Source: Treponema sp.
Lineage (GTDB): Bacteria; Spirochaetota; Spirochaetia; Treponematales; Breznakiellaceae
Assembly: GCA_031259215.1 (NCBI GenBank)
Contig: JAIRLU010000054.1
Location: 1-39,446 of the forward strand
Direction of reading: 5' to 3'
Length of the DNA stretch: 39,446 nt
The position numbers and the translations under genes are program-made. The notes under the pieces are model-generated. The model saw only the letters and a list, made by a program, of their open reading frames with translations. It searched no databases and had not been told where the DNA came from. Below are positions 16,619 to 25,307 of this stretch, piece by piece (position 1 is the first letter of the stretch; each line of letters opens with the position of its first letter).

Positions 16619-18739
16619 TTAGAGCTTAAACAGGAGTTCTTCGTAACCCGGGAAGGGCCAGGCATTCTTGGCGACTAGTTTCTCCAACCCATCCCCCCGA
16701 ATCCGAACCGCATCCATAGCAGGTCGTACTTTCTCAAAATACGCCTTAGCCTTGGTAAAGGGATCCTCCACTTCCTGAGCCTCTGCCAAAACCATTTCCA
16801 ACTTGGCGGTTTCATCATAGAGTTCTGCCGCAAGCTCAGCAATACGTTTGACCCGTTTCGCCTGGGGTATATTGGTAGCGCCCACAGAGGCCAAAGCAGC
16901 CGCGTCTTGGGCGAGGGTACCTGCATACGTGGTGGCTGCCGGGAATATATAACGTCGAGCCATATCTATGGTAACCCCGGCTTCGATATTTATCTGTTTT
17001 GCATATTTTTCCAGATAAATATGATACCGGCTCTCCATTTCATCTTTGGAGAACACCTGGTGAGCTTCAAAGAGCGCTATGGTTTCGCTTCGGGTAAGCA
17101 CCGAAAGGGCATCTACGGCGTTCCGTACATTGGGGAGCCCCCGCCGTTCCGCTTCCCGGACCCATTCCTCTGCATAACCGTTACCATTGAATACCACCCG
17201 TCGGTGTTTAGCATAGGATTCTTTGATGATAGTCTGAATCGTCTCGTTTTTATTACCCCCTTTCTCAAGCTTATCGGCAAATTCGGACAGTACCTGGGCC
17301 ACTGCCGCATTAAGATAGGTATTGGGAGTAGCAATGGACTGGGAAGATCCCACCATGCGAAACTCAAACTTGTTGCCGGTAAAAGCAAAAGGACTAGTTC
17401 GGTTCCGGTCAGATACGTCTTTCGGCAAGTTGGGCAGGCTCGTAACTCCTAGCTTTATTACCGCCCCTTCTTCGGTTTTAACGCTACTTTTTCCTTCCGC
17501 AATGTTGTCCAAGATTTCCGTTAGCGGTCCGCCAAAGAAAATGGAGACAATCGCTGGGGGTGCTTCATTGGCCCCCAGTCGGTGATCATTGGCAGAAGTA
17601 GCCGCGGAAGCCCGGATTAAGAGGGCATAGCGGTCCACTGCTTCTACCACTGCCGCCGCAAAAAGGAGAAACCGGGCATTAGACTCAGGGTTCGCTCCAG
17701 GATCAAAGAGGTTAATCCCGTCATCAGTAGCTATAGACCAGTTGTTATGCTTCCCAGAACCGTTTATCCCAGCAAAGGGCTTCTCGTGGAGCAAGCCTTC
17801 CATGCCGTGCCTACGGGCCACATTTTTGATGGTTTCCATAACCAATTGGTTCGCATCCACTGCTACGGTGGTATTGGTAAATACCGGGGCAATCTCAAAC
17901 TGGTTGGGAGCTACCTCGTTGTGCTGGGTCTTGGCCGCGATTCCCACTTTCCATAACTCGGTGTTCAGTTCCCGCATGAATCCTGCGACTCGTTCCTTGA
18001 TGGCCCCGAAATAATGATCCTCCATTTCCTGGCCCTTAGCAGGCATAGAACCAAACACGGTCCTGCCGGTAAGGATGAGATCCGGCCGCTGGTCATAGAA
18101 GGCTTTATCCACCAGGAAGTATTCCTGTTCCGGTCCCACCGTGGTGTACACCCGTTTAGAGGTATCATTCCCCAAGGCCCGCAGCACCCGAATCGCCTGT
18201 TTACTCAAGGCATCAATGGACTTAAGCAACGGCACCTTCTTATCCAAAGCCTGGCCGTAGTAACTGATAAAAGCAGTGGGTATGCACAGGGTTGTACCGG
18301 TCTGATCCTGCTTGAGAAAGGCAGGACTGGTAACATCCCAGGCAGTATATCCCCGGGCCTCAAAGGTGGCCCGTAGCCCTCCGGAAGGGAAACTGGATGC
18401 ATCCGGCTCACCCTTGATAAGTTCTTTACCGGAAAACTCCATGAGGACCCGACCGTCCATAGTAGGGGCAATGAAGGAATCGTGCTTCTCCGCGGTAAGC
18501 CCGGTAAGGGGGTGGAACCAGTGGGTATAGTGACTTGCGCCCTTGGCCAAGGCCCAATCCCGCATGGCCGCTGCCACCACTTCCGCCACTTCCAGGGTTA
18601 GTTCCTTTTCCCCTCCCTGAACCGCCAGAATTTCCTTGTAAATATTCTTAGGCAGTCGTTCCCGCATGACTGCATTAGAAAAACAGTTAGAACCATACAA
18701 AGCAGTTACCGGCGTCTTGGTAAAATCAACAATACTCAT
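16619..18739 (-). CDS. glnN: Glutamine synthetase type III
   Basis: About 706 aa; GPEQEYFLVD, KTQHNEVAPNQFEIAP, GINGSGKHNNWSI, TSANDHRLGANEAPPA. Confidence 0.93.
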   Translation of the reverse strand: MSIVDFTKTPVTALYGSNCFSNAVMRERLPKNIYKEILAVQGGEKELTLEVAEVVAAAMRDWALAKGASHYTHWFHPLTGLTAEKHDSFIAPTMDGRVLMEFSGKELIKGEPDASSFPSGGLRATFEARGYTAWDVTSPAFLKQDQTGTTLCIPTAFISYYGQALDKKVPLLKSIDALSKQAIRVLRALGNDTSKRVYTTVGPEQEYFLVDKAFYDQRPDLILTGRTVFGSMPAKGQEMEDHYFGAIKERVAGFMRELNTELWKVGIAAKTQHNEVAPNQFEIAPVFTNTTVAVDANQLVMETIKNVARRHGMEGLLHEKPFAGINGSGKHNNWSIATDDGINLFDPGANPESNARFLLFAAAVVEAVDRYALLIRASAATSANDHRLGANEAPPAIVSIFFGGPLTEILDNIAEGKSSVKTEEGAVIKLGVTSLPNLPKDVSDRNRTSPFAFTGNKFEFRMVGSSQSIATPNTYLNAAVAQVLSEFADKLEKGGNKNETIQTIIKESYAKHRRVVFNGNGYAEEWVREAERRGLPNVRNAVDALSVLTRSETIALFEAHQVFSKDEMESRYHIYLEKYAKQINIEAGVTIDMARRYIFPAATTYAGTLAQDAAALASVGATNIPQAKRVKRIAELAAELYDETAKLEMVLAEAQEVEDPFTKAKAYFEKVRPAMDAVRIRGDGLEKLVAKNAWPFPGYEELLFKL

Positions 18740-19188
18740 TCATCCTCCCTAATAAAATAAGAAAATACTCCATGGTAATACTAAGCAAAAGCTGTGCCAA
18801 ATACATAAAAGAACCAAACGGCGCTTCTATTGCTCTAGCATAATTGTATCCACTATAAAATACTATAACCCCCTTGTCGAGGGCTCCTCCTCCCCTGTCT
18901 AGGACTTGGACATCTCCTTAATATAAGTGAGGCAATTTCAAGATCTGACCCTTGGAACGTGCCTCCCGTAAAAAAATACCACCATCCTTTTTAATCCATA
19001 AAAAGCAAAAGTCCCTTTTTTACCTATACGAGCCCTTTCCCCCTATAAGATAAGAGAATAAGCACCTTTGGAAAGGACAGCCGCAAAAAGAATTATCAAC
19101 CAACCAACCCTGTTATGTATCATGTTACTACAAATAAGTAGGAAGATATCGGGAGGGCAGGGTATAGAACCGATACCCTCCCAAAGGA

Positions 19189-19530
19189 TTAGCCAATGGC
19201 TATGGCTCCGGTCTCCCCGGTCCGTATCCGGATACATTCCTCAATAGGAAGCACAAAAACCTTTCCATCTCCGATCTCGCCGCTCCGGGCGCCTTTGATG
19301 ATGGCATCCACCGTGGGTTTTACGAAGGTATCATTCACCGCAATTTCAATACGGACCTTCTTTAAAAGGTTGACTTCTATTTCAACCCCCCGGTACTGCT
19401 CGGTATATCCCTTCTGCTGACCGCAGCCCATGGCATTGGTAATTGAAATCTTGTAGACCTCAGCCTTGTACAGTTCCTGCTTAACCTCATTCAACACATG
19501 AGGTTGTATATAGGCAATTATCAATTTCAT
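19189..19530 (-). CDS. PII-family nitrogen regulatory protein (GlnB/GlnK-like) without T-loop Tyr51
   Basis: [29 protein letters not shown]...[26 protein letters not shown]; next to amtB. Confidence 0.92.
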   Translation of the reverse strand: MKLIIAYIQPHVLNEVKQELYKAEVYKISITNAMGCGQQKGYTEQYRGVEIEVNLLKKVRIEIAVNDTFVKPTVDAIIKGARSGEIGDGKVFVLPIEECIRIRTGETGAIAIG

Positions 19531-19542
19531 TTTTCCACCCCC

Positions 19543-20898
19543 TTACATGTTGCTGAAAATCTGGAAGCCCGAATAGGCTTCGGCCTTGTGTTCAGCCAGA
19601 TCCAGCCCTATGGACTCTTCCTTGGGGCTCACCCGGAGACCCGTTATTGCCTTAATGGTAACGAAAAGGGCCAGACTAGTGAGAGCAGCCCATGCCCCTA
19701 CCGAAAGGATCCCCACCAGTTGTATGCCCAACTGACGGAGTCCGCCTCCGTGAAGAAGTCCGAGCGCCACCCCTTCCACATTACCCCAGATACCAACCGC
19801 TAGGGTACCCCAGATCCCGCAGGTCAGGTGCACTGACGAAGCCCCCACCGGATCATCAACTTTGAGGATTTTATCAATAAATTCAACCGATAGGACCACC
19901 AGGACCCCGCCGATAAGACCGATAATGATGGACGCTCCGGGGGAAACCACCGCGCAGGGAGCGGTAATAGAAACAAGTCCCGCAAGAAGGCCGTTCAAGG
20001 TCATGGAAGCATCGGGCTTCTTGAACCAAGACCAGGAGAAGAAGAGAGCACTCACCGCGCCGGCTGCGGCGGCCAAGGTAGTGGTCACGCAAACCCGGGC
20101 GATAGCAAGACCGCTCCAAATCCCACCTTCGCCCACGGTGGCGATGCCCGTGGACGCGCCGTTAAAGCCGAACCATCCGAAGAAAAGCAGCAGAACGCCC
20201 AAGGCCGCGTAGGGAATATTGTGGCCCGGGACGGCCTTCACCGATATTTTACCGTCGGGACCTTTCACGTATTTCCCGATACGGGGCCCAAGAACGATTG
20301 CGCCCATAAGAGCGGCCCAGCCGCCCACGGAGTGGACTACCGTAGAACCGGCAAAATCGTGGAATCCCAGATTGGCAAGCCAGCCGCCGCCCCATACCCA
20401 ATGGCCTGAAATGGGGTAGATAAAGGCCGAAATAAAGCAGGTATAAATCAGGTAGGATTTAAACTGAGTCCGTTCTGCCATAGCCCCCGACACAATGGTT
20501 GCCGCGGTGGCGGCAAAAACCACCTGAAAAAACCAGCTTTTGTAGAAGTTCCCACTGTCAAAATCCAGAGACATGGGCCCGTTAAAGAACTGATCGGTCC
20601 CGATGAGGCCGCCCAGGGCATCCGTCCCGTACATGAATCCCCATCCCAGAGCCCAATACACAATAGCCCCAAAACAGAAATCCATTACGTTTTTCATGGT
20701 GATGTTGGTAGCGTTTTTTGCCCGGGTTAAGCCGGTCTCAACTAACGCAAAGCCCGCCTGCATGATAAAGACCAGGATAGCCCCGATAAAAAGCCAGACC
20801 ATATCAAGCGAAAATCCCAGAGATTCAATACCTTCCTGCGCAAAGACAGAAGCGCCTACAAGTACAAGTAGAGCTAGACAGAATAGTTTCTTCCGCAC
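19543..20898 (-). CDS. amtB: Ammonium transporter
   Basis: Signal peptide, then GAILVFIMQAGFALVETGLTRAKNATNI, DFAGSTVVHSVGGWAALMGAIVLGPR, HLTCGIWGTLAVGIW. Confidence 0.93.
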   Translation of the reverse strand: MRKKLFCLALLVLVGASVFAQEGIESLGFSLDMVWLFIGAILVFIMQAGFALVETGLTRAKNATNITMKNVMDFCFGAIVYWALGWGFMYGTDALGGLIGTDQFFNGPMSLDFDSGNFYKSWFFQVVFAATAATIVSGAMAERTQFKSYLIYTCFISAFIYPISGHWVWGGGWLANLGFHDFAGSTVVHSVGGWAALMGAIVLGPRIGKYVKGPDGKISVKAVPGHNIPYAALGVLLLFFGWFGFNGASTGIATVGEGGIWSGLAIARVCVTTTLAAAAGAVSALFFSWSWFKKPDASMTLNGLLAGLVSITAPCAVVSPGASIIIGLIGGVLVVLSVEFIDKILKVDDPVGASSVHLTCGIWGTLAVGIWGNVEGVALGLLHGGGLRQLGIQLVGILSVGAWAALTSLALFVTIKAITGLRVSPKEESIGLDLAEHKAEAYSGFQIFSNM

Positions 20899-21087
20899 CT
20901 TTCATTCCTCCTCAATAATATTATGAAGTATTTAAGCAGGGACCGTGCCAACCTGATCAAAGAATTGATTTTTCTCTGAGGTTACGGTGAAAGTATCGCA
21001 CTTTATATTCCAGGCGGTCCGTTGTACCAGGAGAAACCTCCCTTTCTAGGCAAGGACAATCCTTCTCGGTCATAGGGTATAGGTACA

Positions 21088-21111
21088 TTTTCATACATAT
21101 ATGTATGAAAA
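21088..21111. promoter_or_regulatory. Perfect 24-bp palindrome upstream of amtB-PII
   Basis: TTTTCATACATATATGTATGAAAA is its own reverse complement; about 190 bp upstream of the amtB start. Confidence 0.6.
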
Positions 21112-21365
21112 AAAACAAGCCTTATACATTTTTGTAGGATCAATACCGTAGCAGGGGTATCCTATCAAGAATTTCAGAGCTTTTTTCAGCAAGTATCCCT
21201 ATCGGTTATTGGTTCTCCTTAAAATTGGTCTTTGAAAAAGACCAATGGGTACCGTTTATTTAAACTACCGATACCGTGCATACAGGTCTGTTTTGGATAA
21301 TAGACTCGCACGCTTTTCTTGTTCATGATGCATCCATTACCTATTGAAGAATCCATCCTTAAATA

Positions 21366-21493
21366 GCGTTGTTCAAAAACTGAAGTTTTTGAACAAATTT
21401 CGATAAAAAACAGCAAAATGCGAAGCATTTTGCAAGACGTGTGTCGGACTAAAGGCCACGATAACCAACCGGGTTATCGAACAAGTCCAATAA
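21366..21493 (+). repeat. Three-hairpin intergenic repeat, copy 4
   Basis: GTTGTTCAAAAAC/GTTTTTGAACAA; CAGCAAAATGCGAAGCATTTTGC; CGATAACCAACCGGGTTATCGAACAAGTCCAATAA. Confidence 0.88.
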
Positions 21494-21652
21494 TATAGGC
21501 TTTACGGAAAGCAATACAAACACCAGCACCCATGAGAAAGCCTTCGTATGATCCTGTCATTTTTTAAAGCCTACCAGCAGGGTTTCAAGTAGGGATACGT
21601 CGTGCCGGTCAGCCCCAGGAATGCAAAGTATCCAAAATAACGCTACCAGGCT

Positions 21653-24142
21653 TTAGGGATACAAAAACTGTTCTATGTGCCGGAGTATGGTTTTAAAGTC
21701 CTGAAAACTGGTTCTGGTTTTAGGTAGGGAACGAAGGAAGTACGGGCCGTACCGTTTCCAAAGAACCCGCCCATCTAGGACCACCACCACTCCATGATCG
21801 CTGGAACGGCGCATGAGCCTGCCGAAACCTTGCTTGAACTTCATCACCGACTCAGGGAGGGATAGTTCCATGAACGGATTAGCCCCCTGTTTTTGTAGGG
21901 CTTCACAACGGGCTTCGAATACCGGTTCATGGGGGGACCTGAAAGGCAGACGGCAGAGGACCACCAGGCGCAGGGTATCGCCGGGGGCATCCACCCCTTC
22001 CCAGAAAGAATCCGTGGCAAAGAGGACGCTCTGCTCATCCTCAAGGAAGGTCTTCAAAAGCCGGTTCCGATCATCATCTCCCTGTTTAAGACAACGGATT
22101 CCCTCCGACTCGAGGACGGGAACTGCGGCAGTATAGGCGCTCCTGAGCGCCTCATAGGAGGTAAAGAGCAAGAGGGCAGACCCCCCTGCACATTGAACGA
22201 GGGCCAGTGAAGCCTGATCCACAAAGGCTTGGTAAGGGTCTTGGTCAGGCAAAGGGGCGTCTTTGGGTATGGCCAAGAGCACTGAGGAGGAATAGGGGAA
22301 GGGAGATGGAAACTGCCCGGTAAGCACCGGCCGTTCGCGGACCAGACTCAGCCCGCAGCGTGCATTCCAATAGGCAAAGGAATCAGCCACCGTCAAGGTA
22401 GCGGATAGGCAGATCACCGTCTTATGAGGCTCAAAGAGGGCGTCCTTCAGGGAGGGAGCCACATCAATGGGGCTTACGGTAAATACTGCCCAGGGCCCTT
22501 TGGAGGGGCTGGTACTGCTACTGAAATGCCGTTCTATCCACAGGACCTCTGCGGTACGGTCCTGGAATTCGATAAAAGCCGTACAAATCGTCCCGATGGT
22601 ATCAAGCCGACGGAGGATGGCTCTGACTTCCCAGTCCACGGCAGTATCTTCATCCTGAGGGTCCAACTGATCCAGCATTTCTCGGATACGGCCGGTAAAG
22701 GTAAGGAGGTGACCACGGAGCGCGGTAAACTGAGGAACCAGAACCGCCTGGATACTCCTTTCCCGGGAGGGAGTCAAACGGAAAACCCCTTCGGTACGGC
22801 AGAGTTCCAGGGCCGAACGATCCAGCGTATCTGCTGTATCCCGGATGAGCCCTATGGCAGCTTCAAGCGCTTCAAGACGCGGTTCAGCAGATACCAGGGC
22901 TGCCAAGGTACGTAAAAAGCCCAAGGGGGTTCCTCCGCGGGTGTGGCGATACAGCCGTCCCAAGTGGCGATTGATCCCAAGACGGCTAAAGTTCTGGGAA
23001 AAAAATGCCGTAGCTGCTCCCTCCAGGGTATGGGCCTCGTCGAGGATGATCCGGCTGTAAGGGGGAAGCACCACCGTATGGCTGTACCCGGCCCCTTCAT
23101 GCCGAGCAGCGAGATCTGCAAAGAGCAGGTGATGGTTTACCACCAGAATCCGGGCATCTGCTGATGCTTTACGCAGGGCAAGGACGAAACAGGCTTCCCG
23201 TTCAGGGCAGCGCATACCCATACAGCAATCCGCTTCAGCACAGATTCGGGACCACAGCCCTTCTTTGGGCATGAAGGAAAGGTCTGAACGGCTTCCGGTC
23301 TTGGTGGTCTCTGTCCAGGCACGGATGGCGTGGAGGTCTTCGTACTCTCCATCAACCAAGAGACCCTGCTCCTGGAGGGCCTCTTCAAGCCGACGACGGC
23401 ACAGGTAATGCCCCCGTCCTTTAATGAGAACAACTTTGAGCTTCTTACCCTTTTTTTCTCGGTTCTCGATGGCTGAAGCCACCAGGGGTATGTCTTTTTC
23501 ATAAAGCTGCTGCTGCAAGGTGATGGTAGCCGTGGAAATCACCATTCGTTCATCATTGGTAAGGGCATACGTCAGGGCAGGGAGGAGGTAGGCGAAGGAT
23601 TTTCCTACTCCGGTTCCTGCTTCTGCTGCCACCAGGGCATCGTCGTTAAAACCTTGGATAATGAGCCGCATAAGCTCAAGCTGGGAATGACGATGCTCGT
23701 AAGCAGGAAGTTTTTTAGCTATGGCCCCTCCCCCTTCCAGGGCGGCCATGATGGCCGAGGCATTCAGCTTCTTATGGATCTGTTTCTTGATGGGTTCGGT
23801 TACTACATAGACCTGCTCCACCTGGTTATCCACGATGAAGCAGCCCACCCCTACTTGGGCAGCCTGGGCTGCGATGGCCAGATCCGCATCGCTGGGGATA
23901 AGCAGGCCTGAAGGGTGGTTGTGGATAAAGACATCTGCGGTTTCGAGTCGTGTATCCACGGCGAGGACCTTATCTTCCCTGCCCCTGGCGCTCACTTCAA
24001 TGGTGGCAACCAGACCCTTCTTGTCTAGGAAGCCCAGGGCAAAGACCTCATTCCCGTGGGCATCCTGGATTTCCGCTTGTAGTTGGGCGATACATGGTTC
24101 TGAGAACCGTTTTATAGCCTGCATAGGATTGCTTCCGAACAC
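21653..24142 (-). CDS. JAMM/RadC-like metalloprotease-type domain fused to a DinG/XPD-type Fe-S helicase
   Basis: N-terminal HNHPSGLLIPSDAD fits HxHx7Sx2D. Then AEAGTGVGKSFAYLLPAL (Walker A), C-x(6)-C-x(n)-C Fe-S cysteines, ILDEAHTLE (DEAH), and C-terminal GFGRLMRRSSDHG. Confidence 0.85.
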   Translation of the reverse strand: MFGSNPMQAIKRFSEPCIAQLQAEIQDAHGNEVFALGFLDKKGLVATIEVSARGREDKVLAVDTRLETADVFIHNHPSGLLIPSDADLAIAAQAAQVGVGCFIVDNQVEQVYVVTEPIKKQIHKKLNASAIMAALEGGGAIAKKLPAYEHRHSQLELMRLIIQGFNDDALVAAEAGTGVGKSFAYLLPALTYALTNDERMVISTATITLQQQLYEKDIPLVASAIENREKKGKKLKVVLIKGRGHYLCRRRLEEALQEQGLLVDGEYEDLHAIRAWTETTKTGSRSDLSFMPKEGLWSRICAEADCCMGMRCPEREACFVLALRKASADARILVVNHHLLFADLAARHEGAGYSHTVVLPPYSRIILDEAHTLEGAATAFFSQNFSRLGINRHLGRLYRHTRGGTPLGFLRTLAALVSAEPRLEALEAAIGLIRDTADTLDRSALELCRTEGVFRLTPSRERSIQAVLVPQFTALRGHLLTFTGRIREMLDQLDPQDEDTAVDWEVRAILRRLDTIGTICTAFIEFQDRTAEVLWIERHFSSSTSPSKGPWAVFTVSPIDVAPSLKDALFEPHKTVICLSATLTVADSFAYWNARCGLSLVRERPVLTGQFPSPFPYSSSVLLAIPKDAPLPDQDPYQAFVDQASLALVQCAGGSALLLFTSYEALRSAYTAAVPVLESEGIRCLKQGDDDRNRLLKTFLEDEQSVLFATDSFWEGVDAPGDTLRLVVLCRLPFRSPHEPVFEARCEALQKQGANPFMELSLPESVMKFKQGFGRLMRRSSDHGVVVVLDGRVLWKRYGPYFLRSLPKTRTSFQDFKTILRHIEQFLYP

Positions 24143-24401
24143 GCCAGGTGTTTATGAGGCCCACTGTTTGCATACATGATTGAAGATACTATGGATGAAA
24201 AGGCTCTCGCAAGTCTTTTTTCGTAACCCTGCACGGGGTCAACAGGCTGCATTTAAAAGACTTGAAAATAACCCCACATCAAAATCTAAACTTGACTCAC
24301 AAAAATAGTAAGGGGTATTTGGAGAAGCATTGGTTCGGAGATTGCTCGTTTCCCTGCAACCCTCGTAAGGCAAAATCCCTGGTCCATCCCTACTATGTTC
24401 T

Positions 24402-24860
24402 ATGAGACCATTACGTTTGCTCAAACAAGGAGTATGGTACGAAATCCACACCCGTATCAACAACCGGGAACCCCTGTTCCGTAAGCCTCGGGCTTTGGGG
24501 CTCTTTGCCAAGGTCTTCCATGAGACGAAAGGGCGGTTTGTTTTCGAGATTCGGGGCTTGCGTCTTGGGGACGACAGGCTTACGTTTTATATCAAGCCTG
24601 CGGAGGGCATGGAACTTCCGGCTATCATGAAATGGCTGAAACAGGTGTTTGCCCAGCGGTACAACCGTGCCCAAGCACGGGAAGGGCATATCTGGTGAGA
24701 CCGGTATAGGTCGCGGATACTTGAAGGGGAACCGTCTGAAGCGGAGCTTGGGGGGAAAGAGGATATGAGTATAAGGGTCAGACCCCCTTATAGGGAAGCG
24801 GAGACCAAAACCGCTTTTCTACTCCTGTTCCCGCTTCCCCTTGTCCCGACACCCGGATAA
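24402..24860 (+). pseudogene. RAYT-like (REP-associated Y1 transposase family) protein with degenerate HUH and in-frame TGA at 24696-24698
   Basis: YEIHTRINNREPLFRKPRALGLFAKVFHETKGRFVFEIRGLRLGDDRLTFYIKPAEGMELPAIMKWLKQVFAQRYNRAQAREGHIW*DRYRSRILEGEPSEAELG. Confidence 0.65.
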
Positions 24861-25185
24861 GGAGCGCCTATTCGCCCCGTGTTCTATAGCGGTTCCCCTG
24901 TTTGTCCCCAAGAGCAAACTCCTTGGGGAAAAGTCTGTCCTAGAACAGGCAATAAATACAAATATGGGTCAGGTTTAGGGCTTATTGCCTAAGGGCTATT
25001 CGATTGGCTCAAAAAGAAGTCTTTATGAGCCAGCAAGAAATCTCGATGAACCAGCAAGAAGTCTCTGGGGCTCAAAAAAAATACCGGTGAATCCCTTTTC
25101 CGGTATCTCAAGATGTTTGCTATGGGTATCTTCCTCGTCTTTTTTGAAGGGTTGTGCCCATCACTATGGGGTGAACCCTTCTTTA

Positions 25186-25300
25186 ATAGAGTTGTTCAAA
25201 AACTTCAGTTTTTGAACAAATTCCGATAAAAAACAGCAAAATGCGGAGCATTTTGCAAGACTTGTGAGATAACCAACCAGGTTATCGAACAAGTCCAATA
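25186..25300 (+). repeat. Three-hairpin intergenic repeat, copy 5
   Basis: AGAGTTGTTCAAAAACTTCAGTTTTTGAACAAATT...CAGCAAAATGCGGAGCATTTTGC...GATAACCAACCAGGTTATCGAACAAGTCCAATAA. Confidence 0.88.
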
Positions 25301-25307
25301 AGTACTG

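Noticed and set aside
19155-19189. Hairpin GGGAGGGTAT...ATACCC...CCCTCCC after the PII gene as a terminator
   Set aside because: The stem is interrupted and no T-run follows; not called.
24696-24698. TGA in the RAYT-like frame as a selenocysteine codon
   Set aside because: The expected residue is Gly, no SECIS hairpin was recognised, and the HUH site is also lost; pseudogenisation is simpler. The other interrupted ORFs use TAG and TAA, so a single recoding system is unlikely.
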